64,000 nucleotides of DNA from Streptomyces dioscori (GCF_003024195.1 NZ_KZ679043.1:398576-462575); one strand, 5' to 3'; counted from the stretch's first letter, positions 1 through 8,458 are shown. Translations and numbers: made by a program. The notes: generated by a model not told the origin, from the letters alone.

Positions 1-41
1 CGATGGCGGACGTGGAGGACGCTCCGCGGAAGTCGCCGTAA
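1..41 (+). CDS. C-terminal end of an upstream gene (partial)
   Basis: The first bases can be read as the last codons of a gene entering from the left. The frame ends in TAA at 39-41, and nearly every codon ends in G or C as in real genes here. Only about a dozen residues (ending RKSP) are visible, so no product can be named. The copies of the terminal repeat that follow fit a gene end. Confidence 0.35.
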   Translation, partial: MADVEDAPRKSP

Positions 42-69
42 GGGCGGGGGCCGCGTCGACACGCGGGCC

Positions 70-210
70 GGTGGGGGTTGCTCGCGCCGTTCCCCGCGCC
101 CCTTGGGGAGGGGCTGCGCCCCGTCCCCCTCAGGGGCGCGGGGAACGGCGCAGTCTTTTGGCTTTTCAGGGGCGCGGGAAACTGCGCGAACGGCCCCCAC
201 CGGGCCCGCA
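70..210. repeat. Terminal repeat cluster 1 (GGGGCGCGGGGAACGGCGC family)
   Basis: Three copies lie in alternating orientation: the bottom-strand form near 100-117, and top-strand forms near 135-155 and 168-185. GGTGGGGG/CCCCCACC arms flank them. The cluster sits between the partial upstream gene and the amidohydrolase. Inverted neighbours can fold into GC-rich hairpins, so a role as a transcript end for the upstream gene is inferred. Confidence 0.7.
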
Positions 211-245
211 GACGACCTACTCCGTCAAAGAACTAGGCTGCCGCC

Positions 246-1346
246 ATGAGCGATCAGCCGCCGGTACTGCACGTGACGGGCCGCGTACTCGTCGCCCCCG
301 ACGACGCCCGGGACGAACTCTGGGTCGTCGACGGCAAGGTCACCTACGACCGCCCCCGCGGCGAGGCGGCGAAAGACGTCCGCACGATCGACGGCTGGAC
401 CCTCCCGGGCCTGGTCGACGCCCACTGCCACGTAGGCCTCGGCCCCCACGGCGCCGTCCCCGACGACGAGTCGGAGAAGCAGGCCCTGGCCGACCGGGAG
501 GCCGGCACCCTCCTCATCCGCGACGCCGGCTCACCCGCCGACACCCGCTGGGTCGACGACCGCGACGACCTCCCGAAGATCATCAGAGCGGGCCGCCACA
601 TCGCCCGTACCCGCCGCTACATCCGCGGCTTCGCGCACGAGATCGAGCCCGCGGACCTCGTCGCGTACGTGGCCCGGGAGGCCCGGCGAGGCGACGGCTG
701 GGTGAAACTGGTGGGCGACTGGATCGACCGCGGCACCGGCGACCTCGGCGCCTGCTGGCCGCGCGACGCCGTGGAGGCGGCGATCGCCGAGGCCCACCGC
801 CTCGGCGCCCGCGTCACCGCGCACTGCTTCGCGGAGGACTCCCTGCGGGACCTCGTCGAAGCGGGCATCGACTGCGTCGAACACGCCACAGGACTGACCG
901 AGGACACGATCCCGCTCTTCGCCGAACGCGGCGTCGCGATCGTCCCCACCCTCGTGAACATCGCCACGTTCCCGCACCTCGCGGACGGGGGCGAGACCAA
1001 GTTCCCCCGGTGGTCCGCGCACATGCGGCGACTGCACGAGCGCCGTTACGACACCGTGCGCGCCGCCTACGACGCCGGCATCCCGGTGTTCGTCGGCACC
1101 GACGCGGGCGGCACGCTGCCGCACGGACTGGTGGCAGGGGAGGTCGCCGAACTGGTGACGGCCGGCATCCCGCCCCTCCAAGCGCTTTCGGCCACCACGT
1201 GGGGCGCCCGCGCGTGGCTGGGCCGGCCCGGCCTGGAGGAGGGGGCTCCGGCCGACCTCGTCGTGTACGAGCAGGATCCGCGGGAGGACGTACGGGTCCT
1301 GGCGGCGCCGCGGCGGGTGGTCCTCGACGGCAGGGTCGTCAGCTGA
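246..1346 (+). CDS. Metal-dependent amidohydrolase family protein
   Basis: 366 residues. The N-terminal beta segment (1-50) leads into the metal-binding motif DAHCHVG near residues 59-65. Further expected metal and active-site residues follow: the lysine of WVKLVGDW (about 150), TAHCF (about 191), VEHATG (about 211) and GTDAGG (about 284). This order matches imidazolonepropionase- and prolidase-like amidohydrolases, which hydrolyse cyclic amide or C-N bonds in the cytoplasm. The substrate cannot be read from the sequence. ATG 246 is used; the ribosome site before it is weak. The gene stands alone next to the cobalamin block with no obvious functional link. Confidence 0.85.
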   Translation: MSDQPPVLHVTGRVLVAPDDARDELWVVDGKVTYDRPRGEAAKDVRTIDGWTLPGLVDAHCHVGLGPHGAVPDDESEKQALADREAGTLLIRDAGSPADTRWVDDRDDLPKIIRAGRHIARTRRYIRGFAHEIEPADLVAYVAREARRGDGWVKLVGDWIDRGTGDLGACWPRDAVEAAIAEAHRLGARVTAHCFAEDSLRDLVEAGIDCVEHATGLTEDTIPLFAERGVAIVPTLVNIATFPHLADGGETKFPRWSAHMRRLHERRYDTVRAAYDAGIPVFVGTDAGGTLPHGLVAGEVAELVTAGIPPLQALSATTWGARAWLGRPGLEEGAPADLVVYEQDPREDVRVLAAPRRVVLDGRVVS

Positions 1347-1651
1347 CGGAGAGTTACGGCTGAGCCCTGCCGGAACGGCGCGCACTCCCTCCTGTGCTCC
1401 GGCGCTTTCCAGCCAGTTCCGTGCGGTTCAGTGATCTGGGTGGCCTTGAGGAACGTACGTGCAGGATGAATCGAAGAGGTGCGCGGAAAGTCCACGTATG
1501 GGTGAACTCCCCTCAGCTTGCTGACTGTTCACTCTCCGTGCGTAAGGATTCCCGTCATCGACGCCGCCGGACGCTCCCCGCATGTCCCTGCGAGCGGAAC
1601 GTCCTGCGGCGTCGCGTCTCCGGTTCTGTCTCCTGTGGGGGTCCCACCACC
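1347..1651. other. 305-base intergenic region before the LAETG-anchored gene
   Basis: No supportable gene. An open frame runs through it toward the next gene, but codon use and the secretion signal place the real start at 1652. A GTGAAC/GTTCAC inverted pair sits about 1502-1532, and a small GTGGG/CCCAC hairpin (1635-1647) lies just before the start codon, where it could mask the ribosome site. No promoter is certain. Confidence 0.4.
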
Positions 1652-2533
1652 ATGAACAGCAGCACTTTCCGTATGCCCGCACGCAGGCTGGCCGCCACCG
1701 CGGCCGCCGTCTCCCTGGCCGCCGGTCCCACGGTCCTGGCCGGCGCGGGTCCGGCCCACGCGACCGACGGCCACGGCCGGGCCGGGGCCGTCGTGCTCCG
1801 CACCGGGCTCGACGTGTCCCTGCTCAACAAGACCGTGAACGTCCCGCTCGCGGTCTCGCTCAACGAAGTACAGGCGCCGCGGAGCGCCGAGAAGACCACG
1901 CTCACGGCGAAGCTGGACGGGGTCGACGGCGGTCAGCCGTTCACCGTGCTCGGTGCGGAGGTCGCGAGAGCGCGTGCGACCGTCTCGGCGGAGAAGGCCG
2001 AGGGGTCGGTGCGCCTCGCCCACGCCAAGGTGCACATTCCCGGGCTGCCGCTGCTGTCCCTCATCGAGGTCGAGCAGGTCACCGCGAAGGCGGTGTGCGC
2101 GGCGGGCGAGAAGCCGGTCGCCACGGCGAATCCGCTGGGTGCGGTGACGGTGCTCGGCAAGCGGACCACGGTGACCGCCGGCGGGGTGACCGAGGTGAAG
2201 GTGCCGGGGGTCGGTGAGGTCCGCCTGGACCTGTCGTCGACCCGGACCACGTCCCGTACGGCGGCGGCGACCGCGCTGCGGCTCAAGGTGTCCGTGAACC
2301 CGCTGAAGCTGAACGTCGCGGAGGTTGAAGGAACGGTCACTCTGGCGGAGGCGACCTGCGAGACCCCGGCCGTGCCCGTGCCCGGGGTGACGCCGCAGGG
2401 GGGTGCCGCGGAGGCGCCCGGGCTCGCGGAGACCGGTGGCGGTTCGGCGACGCCGTACGTGGCGGCGGGGGCGTTCGCGCTGCTGGCGGCAGGCGCCACA
2501 GCGGTGACGGTGACCCGCCGCCGCCGGGGCTGA
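1652..2533 (+). CDS. SCO1860-type LAETG-anchored secreted protein
   Basis: 293 residues. A twin-basic N-terminus (PARRLAATAAA) and hydrophobic stretch with an Ala-rich cleavage region (about 1-38) form a Sec signal peptide. The C-terminus carries LAETG at about 258-262, followed by a hydrophobic helix and an RRRRG tail. This is the sorting signal used by class E sortases of Streptomyces, so the mature protein should be linked to the cell wall. The body is rich in beta-strand-like, Val/Thr-rich sequence and has two cysteines (VCAAGEK and ATCETP). ATG 1652 is chosen because it places the signal peptide at the N-terminus. The family commonly neighbours cobalamin genes; its role is unknown. Confidence 0.85.
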   Translation: MNSSTFRMPARRLAATAAAVSLAAGPTVLAGAGPAHATDGHGRAGAVVLRTGLDVSLLNKTVNVPLAVSLNEVQAPRSAEKTTLTAKLDGVDGGQPFTVLGAEVARARATVSAEKAEGSVRLAHAKVHIPGLPLLSLIEVEQVTAKAVCAAGEKPVATANPLGAVTVLGKRTTVTAGGVTEVKVPGVGEVRLDLSSTRTTSRTAAATALRLKVSVNPLKLNVAEVEGTVTLAEATCETPAVPVPGVTPQGGAAEAPGLAETGGGSATPYVAAGAFALLAAGATAVTVTRRRRG

Positions 2534-2544
2534 CGCCTGCGGGC

Positions 2545-2800
2545 CCGGTGGGGGCTGGCCGCGCCCCCTGCGGGGGCCTGTGCCGGTGGAAATGGTGCGG
2601 CCCGGTGGGGGTTGCCCGCGCAGTTCCCCGCGCCCCTCAAAAGCGGGGCTACGCCCCAGCTTTTGCCCCCAGGGCGGAGGCCAACCCCCACCGCCCCTCC
2701 AGGGGCGCGGGGAACGGCGCGAGCAACCCCCACCGGGCCGCACTTTCCCACGGGCGGCCACCCCCATCCCCTAAGGGGCGCGGGGAACGGCGCGACAAGC
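2545..2800. repeat. Terminal repeat cluster 2 between convergent genes
   Basis: Contains one bottom-strand copy near 2618-2640, top-strand copies near 2699-2720 and 2774-2793, several GGTGGGGGTTG arms, and a palindromic GGGGCTACGCCCC segment near 2646. It fills the gap between the LAETG gene and cobC, which converge here. Its position and hairpin potential suggest a two-way transcript end. Confidence 0.75.
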
Positions 2801-2802
2801 CC

Positions 2803-3960
2803 CTACCTGCCCGACCCCCCGGTCAAGCTGACCGCCTGGTCAAGTGCCTGCAAGAACCGGTTGACCGTCGGACGGTCGCGTACCGCCAGCCGCAGCCACG
2901 TCCCGTCAAGGCCGGGAAACGTGTCCCCCCGCCGCACAGCGAACCCCAGCCGCCGCAACCGCTCCCGCACAGCCCCCGCCCCCGGCAGCGACACCAGGAC
3001 GAACGGCCCCTCCGCCGGCTCCGCCACCCACGCCCCGTCGGACGCGAACTCCCGCAGCCCGGCGACCAGATGCGCCCGGTCCGTGGCCACCCGCAGGGCC
3101 GCCCGCGCCTGCTCGGCAAGCGCCTCCGGCGTCATACAGGCCTCGGCCGCGGCCAACGCGGGCGTGGACACCGGCCACAACGGCTGCGCCCGTTCGAGTT
3201 CGCGGACCGTTTCGGGCGCCGCGAGCACGTATCCGATTCGCAGCCCCGCCAGTCCCCACGTCTTCGTGAGGCTGCGCAGCACCACGAGCCCCGGCACGTC
3301 CGTCCGTTCCGCGAGTGCCTCCCGTTCGTCCGGCACCGCGTCCATGAACGCTTCGTCGACCACCAACGTCCGCCCGGGACGGGCGAGTTCCGCGATCAGC
3401 CCGGCCGGATGGAGCACGGACGTGGGATTGGTCGGGTTGCCGATCACGACCAGGTCCGCGTCCTCGGGAACGACCGCCGGGTCGAGCCGGAACCCTTCCT
3501 CGGGACGGAGCAGTACCCGGTCCACGGTGTGCCCCGCGTCCCGCAGCGCGGCCTCCGGTTCCGTGAACTGCGGGTGCACGACGACAGGGTGACGGACTTT
3601 CAGTGAACGCGCGAGCAGCACGAAGGCCTCGGCGGCCCCGGAGGTGAGCAGCACCCGTTCGACGGGCAGCCCGTGCCGTGCCGCCACCGCGGCGCGCGCG
3701 GCCCGTCCGTCCGGATAGGCGGCCAGCCCGCCCAGCGACTCGGCGATACGGCCGCGCAGCCAGTCCGGGGGAGTGCCGGCACGGACGTTCACGGCGAGGT
3801 CGACGAGCGCCGAGCCGTCGTCCCGCACCTCGGCGTCACCGTGATGCCGCAGATCATGCCCCTGGCCCTGATCCGGACCCTGCCCCTGGCCGCCGACGCC
3901 CCAGGACGCGGAACCACCTCGCCCGTCCCGCCCGTCTCTCCCGTCGCTGTCAGTACGCAT
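2803..3960 (-). CDS. cobC: Threonine-phosphate decarboxylase-like PLP aminotransferase (CobC)
   Basis: 385 residues of the fold-type I PLP aminotransferase family. Visible features are GNPTNPTSVL, DEAFMDA and the PLP lysine motif SLTKTWGLAGLRIGY. CobC/CobD-type enzymes make the aminopropanol phosphate arm of cobalamin, and the chromosomal setting beside cbiX and other cob genes supports that over histidinol-phosphate aminotransferase. The first 30 residues are low-complexity (Gly/Gln/Asp-rich). ATG 3960 is preferred over an upstream start because it leaves an 11-base overlap with the end of cbiX, consistent with translational coupling. It is transcribed leftward after cbiX. Confidence 0.85.
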   Translation of the reverse strand: MRTDSDGRDGRDGRGGSASWGVGGQGQGPDQGQGHDLRHHGDAEVRDDGSALVDLAVNVRAGTPPDWLRGRIAESLGGLAAYPDGRAARAAVAARHGLPVERVLLTSGAAEAFVLLARSLKVRHPVVVHPQFTEPEAALRDAGHTVDRVLLRPEEGFRLDPAVVPEDADLVVIGNPTNPTSVLHPAGLIAELARPGRTLVVDEAFMDAVPDEREALAERTDVPGLVVLRSLTKTWGLAGLRIGYVLAAPETVRELERAQPLWPVSTPALAAAEACMTPEALAEQARAALRVATDRAHLVAGLREFASDGAWVAEPAEGPFVLVSLPGAGAVRERLRRLGFAVRRGDTFPGLDGTWLRLAVRDRPTVNRFLQALDQAVSLTGGSGR

Positions 3961-4825
3961 GAGAGGAAGCGTGGTCGCGGTAGAGGCCGCCGTCCTGGTG
4001 TCCGTGACCGTCGACGCCTTCGACACTTTCGACGGCCTCGTCGCGCTCGACGCCCGGCCGCGTCTCCCGGTAGCGCTCCATCACCAGGTCGAGCAGTTCC
4101 GGCTCCGGCCCGATGACGTCGGCAAGGAGCACGTCGATCTCCGGACGAGCCGCCGCCCACCCCTCGCTCTGCTGCCGGATCCGCTCCGGAAGCGTGCCGG
4201 TGAACAGGAAGTAGGGCAGCACGACGATCCGCCGCGCGCCGAGCCGCACACAGCGGTCCAGGCCCGACGGCACGTCCGGCGCGGCCAGCGACACGAACGC
4301 CGTCTCCACTCCCGCGTAACCGCTGCCTTCCCAGAGCAGCCGCGCCGCCTTGTGCACCTCCGCGTTGGCCTCCGGGTCGGTCGAGCCGCGGCCGACGAGC
4401 AGCACGGTCACCCCGGCCCGGTCCTGGGGTGCGCGCACGGACCCGCCCAGCGCCTCGTCGAGCCGCCGCCCCAGTACGGCGAGCAGCGCGGGGTGCGGGC
4501 CCAGCGGACGCCCGTACGCGTACGAGGTCCCCGGATACCGTGCCTGCTCCCGGGCGAGCGCGGCCGGGAGGTCGCCCTCCGCGGGCCCGCCGGACACCAG
4601 CGTCAGCGGGACCACGGCGAACCGGCGCACCCCCTGGGCGGCCAGTTCGGCCACCGCGTCGCCGAGCGGCGGCGGGGAGAGCCCGATGAAACCGCCCGCC
4701 ACGGGCAGGCCGGGGTGGCGCCGGCCCAGCTCCCGTACGAAGTCGCGGAACGCCTCGGCTCCGGCGTCGTCCCGGGTGCCATGGCCGGCGAGGAGCAGGG
4801 CTGGAGCGGGAGAGGGGGTGGTCAC
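3950..4825 (-). CDS. cbiX: Sirohydrochlorin chelatase family protein (CbiX)
   Basis: 291 residues with two CbiX-like halves. The first half begins ALLLAGHGTRDDAG with the expected metal-handling histidine; the second begins LLVGRGSTDPEANAEVHK, with Arg where many homologues have His. The enzyme inserts cobalt (or iron) into sirohydrochlorin, an early cobalamin or siroheme step, in the cytoplasm. GTG 4825 is preceded by AGGAGA at a good distance. Its end overlaps the cobC start. The presence of cbiX suggests cobalt insertion at the early stage even though later genes have aerobic-type names. Confidence 0.9.
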   Translation of the reverse strand: MTTPSPAPALLLAGHGTRDDAGAEAFRDFVRELGRRHPGLPVAGGFIGLSPPPLGDAVAELAAQGVRRFAVVPLTLVSGGPAEGDLPAALAREQARYPGTSYAYGRPLGPHPALLAVLGRRLDEALGGSVRAPQDRAGVTVLLVGRGSTDPEANAEVHKAARLLWEGSGYAGVETAFVSLAAPDVPSGLDRCVRLGARRIVVLPYFLFTGTLPERIRQQSEGWAAARPEIDVLLADVIGPEPELLDLVMERYRETRPGVERDEAVESVEGVDGHGHQDGGLYRDHASSHAY

Positions 4826-5052
4826 GAGGTCTCCTGGGGATACGGAACGGTGTGGGGGGACAAGGAGGAGGGCCGACAGGGCGTGCGCCGACCGAGGGCA
4901 GGGCAGGGCACGGCGGGTGTCTGACGTCCCCTGGGCCGCCGACGGGCCTGACTGGTCCGGTGGCTCACTCGGGCTCCTCCTGCCGACGGTGGCCGCGCTG
5001 CGCCACCCTACGACCGCAGGCCCCACAGGTCGCCGTCCCGCCCCCACTCATC

Positions 5053-5529
5053 TCAGGCACCCGGCCCGCCCCCGGTCCTGCGTACGACCGCGCAGGTCGC
5101 TCTCGCCGGGTGCGCGGACGACGTGCGCTTGGGGACGAGAAGCTCACCGCCGCGGGCGAGGGCCGCGGCCTCGGCGACCGAGGGCGTACCGACGGCGGCG
5201 AGCGGCGCGGCCGAGGGGTTCGGCACGTCGACCCGTGCCAGTTCCCCGGCGCTGTACGTCACCACGGGCACCCCGAGCCGCTCGGCCGCACCGAGGATCC
5301 CGGGCTCAGCGGCCTTCGTGTCGACGGTGGCGAGCTCGACGACGGACCGCGCGGACAGCCCGGCGTCCCGCAGGGCGGCCTCGACGAGCCCGAGCACTTC
5401 GTCGACGGGTACGCCCCTGGAGGCACCCACGCCGACGACGAGGGGCCGGGGTTCTTCCGGAAGCCGTGCAAGCCGGTCGGCATCCGGAGTGCGGCGAACG
5501 TGCGTGAAGGCGGGTTGATCGGATAGCAA
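5053..5529 (-). CDS. cobE: CobE / CbiG C-terminal domain protein
   Basis: About 158 residues. The core starts LVVGVGASRGVPVDEVL and continues with ELATVDTKAAEPGI and VPVVTYSAGELARV, the pattern of the CobE/CbiG C-terminal family, which takes part in ring contraction during corrin formation. The length matches stand-alone CobE, so there is no sign that a CbiG N-terminal half has been lost here. The start is uncertain: the only in-frame candidate that keeps the first beta strand is TTG 5529, with no clear ribosome site. The gene is head-to-head with the ZIP gene, with only six bases between the proposed starts. Confidence 0.75.
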   Translation of the reverse strand: MLSDQPAFTHVRRTPDADRLARLPEEPRPLVVGVGASRGVPVDEVLGLVEAALRDAGLSARSVVELATVDTKAAEPGILGAAERLGVPVVTYSAGELARVDVPNPSAAPLAAVGTPSVAEAAALARGGELLVPKRTSSAHPARATCAVVRRTGGGPGA

Positions 5530-5535
5530 GGGCGT

Positions 5536-6264
5536 ATGGCGGTGTTCGTCGCGCTCGGCGCGTTCCTCATGACGCTGGCCGGCGGCTGGACGGCGCAACG
5601 CGTCACCGACCGCCGCCACCTCGTACTCGGCCTGGCCGGTGGCCTGATGCTGGGCGTGGTCGGCCTCGATCTGCTGCCGGAGGCGCTCGACGCGGCCGGC
5701 GGGGAGATCTTCGGCGTGCCGGCCGCGCTGCTGCTGTTCGTGGCCGGCTTCCTCGCGGCCCACATGGTGGAACGGCTGCTCGCCGTGCGCCAGGCCTCGC
5801 ACGGGGGTGGGGAACACGACGGGCGGACGCCCCAGGTGGGCCTGACCGCCGCCGCCGCGATGGTCGGCCACAGCGCCATGGACGGCGTGGCGATCGGCGC
5901 GGCCTTCCAGGTGGGCGGCGGCATGGGGGCGGCCGTGGCGGTCGCGGTGATCGCCCATGACTTCGCGGACGGCTTCAACACGTACACGATCACGACCCTG
6001 TACGGGAACGCACGCCGCAAGGCGGTCGCGATGCTCGTCGCGGACGCGGCGGCCCCGGTGCTCGGTGCCGCCTCGACGATGCTGTTCACCATCCCGGAGC
6101 ATCTGCTCGGCGGGTACCTCGGCTTCTTCGGCGGCGCGCTCCTCTACCTCGCCGCCGCCGAGATCCTTCCCGAGGCCCACCACGAACACCCGGCCCGCTC
6201 CACCCTGCTGTGCACGCTCGCCGGAGTGGCCTTCATCTGGCTGGTCGTCGGCATCGCGGAGTGA
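5536..6264 (+). CDS. ZIP-family metal transporter
   Basis: 242 residues with about seven to eight hydrophobic segments. The signature stretch AAMVGHSAMDGVAIGAAF (about 113-130) and the following HDFADGFNTYT (about 139-149) carry the His/Asp/Asn residues that form the binuclear metal site of ZIP transporters. It should move divalent cations into the cytoplasm. It is the only rightward gene inside a run of leftward cob genes, so cobalt or another divalent metal for corrin synthesis is a reasonable guess but is not proven. ATG 5536 follows AAGGG closely; ATG 5569 is an alternative. Confidence 0.85.
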   Translation: MAVFVALGAFLMTLAGGWTAQRVTDRRHLVLGLAGGLMLGVVGLDLLPEALDAAGGEIFGVPAALLLFVAGFLAAHMVERLLAVRQASHGGGEHDGRTPQVGLTAAAAMVGHSAMDGVAIGAAFQVGGGMGAAVAVAVIAHDFADGFNTYTITTLYGNARRKAVAMLVADAAAPVLGAASTMLFTIPEHLLGGYLGFFGGALLYLAAAEILPEAHHEHPARSTLLCTLAGVAFIWLVVGIAE

Positions 6265-6302
6265 GCCACGCCGGACCACCCCCCAGGCACCGGGAGCCGA
6301 CC

Positions 6303-7859
6303 TCATGCCCCGGCACTCCTGGCGCTCCCGGTACTCCCGGTACTCCCGGCACTCTCGTGGTCCCCCGCGCACCTCTCCACGAACCTCCGGGCGACCCCGG
6401 GCGAGCCCGCCCAGTGCGTGTGCAGATAACTCGCGTGCACACCCTGCTGCACGAAGCCCTCCAACCGCCGCACCGGAGTACGCATCCCCCAGGCCGCGGC
6501 GGCCCCCGCCCCCGGCTCGACGACGGTCCGGTGGAACTCGTGCCCCCGCATCCGGGTGCCCGCCTCGGCCAGCGAACTGTCGGACACCGCGACGGCATCG
6601 CGGTACCCGAGCGTCAGCCGCGCGTCCATCCGGGCCTCCGCGTCGATGACCCCGCACATCGGCAGCCCGTCGAGCTCACGGGAGAGATAGAGCAGCCCCG
6701 CGCACTCGGCCGCGATCGGCGCCCCGCTCTCGGCGAGCGCGGCGACGGCCTTGCGCAGCGGTTCGTTGGCGGACAGCTCCGGCCCGAACACCTCGGGAAA
6801 CCCGCCCCCGAGGACCAGCCCACGGGTCCCGTCCGGCAACTGCTCGTCCCGCAACGGATCGAACGTGACGACCTCGGCCCCGGCGGCAGCCAGCAACTCG
6901 GCCTGCTCGGCATAGGAAAAGGTGAAGGCGGCCCCGCCGGCAAGAGCGACAACGGGAGCGCTTCTCCCACTCAGCCCGTCCGGCGTTCGAGGACGAGGCC
7001 GTTCAGGCCGATCAGGGGGTTCGGGGGCGGAGCCCCCGAGGGTCGGGACGGGAAGGGGCGGCGGGGGCGAGAAACTCAGCACCTCACCCGCGTCCCAAGC
7101 CCCACCCCCCAACTCCCCGGCACTGCGCGCCAGCGCGAACAACCCCTCCAGGTCACACCCGTCCCGCACCCGCGCCCCCATCGCCGCGACAGCGGCAACG
7201 GCCTCGGCCCGCCGCTCGGCGACAGGCACCAGCCCCAGATGCCGGGACGGCGTCCCCACCTCCTCGGCCCGCCGCAGAGCACCCAGCACGGGCACCCCGG
7301 ACTGATCCATCGCCTCCCGCAGCAACGCCTCGTGCCGATCGGAGGCGACCTTGTTGAGGATCACTCCGCCGATCCGCACCCCGGCGTCCCAGGAGGCGAA
7401 CCCGTGCACGAGCGCGGCCACCGACCGGGACTGCGAGGACGCGTCCACGACCAGCACCACGGGCGCCCGCAGCAGCTTCGCCACATGGGCGGTGGAGGCC
7501 AGTTCCCCTTCCCCGGAGGCCCCGTCGAACAGCCCCATCACGCCCTCGACCACGGCGAGGTCGCAGCCGCGCGCACCGTGGGCGAACAGCGGCGCGATCA
7601 GCTCCGGCCCGCACATGTAGGAGTCGAGGTTGCGCCCCACCCGCCCGCTGGCGAGCGAGTGGTACCCGGGATCGATGTAGTCCGGGCCCACCTTGTGCGG
7701 GGACACGGCGAGCCCCCGCGAGGCGAACGCGGCCATCAGCCCCGTCGCGACGGTGGTCTTGCCGCTCCCGGAGGCGGGCGCGGCGATGACCAGCCGAGGA
7801 ACGGACCCGGACCCGGACCCGGACCCAGCCCCGGACCCGGGCCCAAGGGCGGAGGACAT
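6303..7859 (-). CDS. cobB: Cobyrinic/hydrogenobyrinic acid a,c-diamide synthase, with an in-frame repeat insertion
   Basis: 518 residues. The N-terminal CbiA-type ATPase domain has Walker A APASGSGKTT (about 27-36), HKVGPDYIDPGYH and VEGVMGLFDG. The C-terminal class I glutamine amidotransferase domain has GGGFPEVF, the nucleophile region AAECAGLLYL and a terminal HTHWAG. It amidates side chains a and c using ATP and glutamine. Residues about 262-299 are Pro/Arg-rich linker encoded by a Streptomyces intergenic repeat (6963-7077) inserted in frame between the domains. The C-terminal Ser/Gly/Thr tail comes from a 9-base tandem repeat. ATG 7859 shares one base with the cobO stop; two GTG codons lie just upstream. 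Confidence 0.93.
   Translation of the reverse strand: MSSALGPGSGAGSGSGSGSVPRLVIAAPASGSGKTTVATGLMAAFASRGLAVSPHKVGPDYIDPGYHSLASGRVGRNLDSYMCGPELIAPLFAHGARGCDLAVVEGVMGLFDGASGEGELASTAHVAKLLRAPVVLVVDASSQSRSVAALVHGFASWDAGVRIGGVILNKVASDRHEALLREAMDQSGVPVLGALRRAEEVGTPSRHLGLVPVAERRAEAVAAVAAMGARVRDGCDLEGLFALARSAGELGGGAWDAGEVLSFSPPPPLPVPTLGGSAPEPPDRPERPRPRTPDGLSGRSAPVVALAGGAAFTFSYAEQAELLAAAGAEVVTFDPLRDEQLPDGTRGLVLGGGFPEVFGPELSANEPLRKAVAALAESGAPIAAECAGLLYLSRELDGLPMCGVIDAEARMDARLTLGYRDAVAVSDSSLAEAGTRMRGHEFHRTVVEPGAGAAAAWGMRTPVRRLEGFVQQGVHASYLHTHWAGSPGVARRFVERCAGDHESAGSTGSTGSARSAGA
6312..6356. repeat. 9-base tandem repeat at the cobB 3' end
   Basis: Five imperfect units of GGTACTCCC type lie end to end and encode the Ser/Thr/Gly tail of CobB. 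The reading frame is kept because the unit length is a multiple of three. Confidence 0.75.
6963..7077. repeat. Streptomyces intergenic-type repeat inside cobB
   Basis: The segment contains CAGCCCGTCCGGCGTTCGAG, GACGAGGCCGTTCAGGCC and the perfect hairpin TCGGGGGC-GGA-GCCCCCGA at 7021-7039. I recognise this block as a common non-coding repeat in Streptomyces genomes (from memory). Here it is translated as part of CobB. Confidence 0.75.
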
Positions 7860-8458
7860 CACCACTCGATGCCCCTCTGCCCCTTCTGACCGGCGTCCAT
7901 CGGATGCTTCACCTTGGACATGTCGGTCACCAGATCGGCGAACTCGACCAGCTTCTCAGGGGCGTTGCGCCCGGTGATGATCACGTGCTGGGTCCCGGTC
8001 CGGCCGCGCAGCACCTCCACGACCTCGTCGACGTCGACCCAGCCCCAGTGCATCGGATAGGCGAACTCGTCGAGCACGTACAGCTTGTACGTCTCGGCGG
8101 CGAGGTCGCGCTTGACCTGTTCCCAGCCCTCGCGGGCCTTCTCCTCGTTGTCCTGCTGGGAGTCGCGCTGCACCCACGACCAGCCCTCGCCCATCTTGTG
8201 CCAGTCGACGGACCCGCCCTCACCGCTGGCGCCCAGGACGCGCAGCGCGTTCTCCTCGCCGACCTTCCACTTCGCGGACTTGACGAACTGGAACACCCCG
8301 ATCGGCCACCCCTGGTTCCAGGCGCGCAGCGCGAGCCCGAAGGCGGCGGTGGACTTTCCCTTGCCCATCCCGGTGTGCACCATGACGAGCGCCCGGTTGC
8401 GTCGCTGGCGGGTCGTCAGTCCGTCGTCCGGTACGACACTCGGCTGTCCCTGAGGCAT
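7859..8458 (-). CDS. cobO: Cob(I)yrinic acid a,c-diamide adenosyltransferase
   Basis: 199 residues, the normal length for CobO/BtuR. The P-loop HTGMGKGKST lies at about 28-37, followed by the family stretches FQFVKSAKW, WSWVQRDS, YVLDEFAYPMHWGW and ITGRNAPEKL. The enzyme transfers the adenosyl group from ATP to the cobalt of the corrinoid. ATG 8458 overlaps the stop of the chelatase gene by one base, and its own stop overlaps cobB by one base, so the three are surely co-transcribed and probably translationally coupled. Confidence 0.95.
   Translation of the reverse strand: MPQGQPSVVPDDGLTTRQRRNRALVMVHTGMGKGKSTAAFGLALRAWNQGWPIGVFQFVKSAKWKVGEENALRVLGASGEGGSVDWHKMGEGWSWVQRDSQQDNEEKAREGWEQVKRDLAAETYKLYVLDEFAYPMHWGWVDVDEVVEVLRGRTGTQHVIITGRNAPEKLVEFADLVTDMSKVKHPMDAGQKGQRGIEW

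Noticed and set aside
71..1363. Long Arg/Pro-rich open frame over the amidohydrolase gene
   Set aside because: It is an alternative frame of the real amidohydrolase at 246-1346, which has the metal motifs; Arg/Pro/Gly-rich composition is typical of shadow frames in high-GC DNA.
6963..7077. Possible frameshift or split of cobB at the repeat
   Set aside because: The frame stays open through the repeat and both domains are intact, so it is an in-frame insertion and not a pseudogene.
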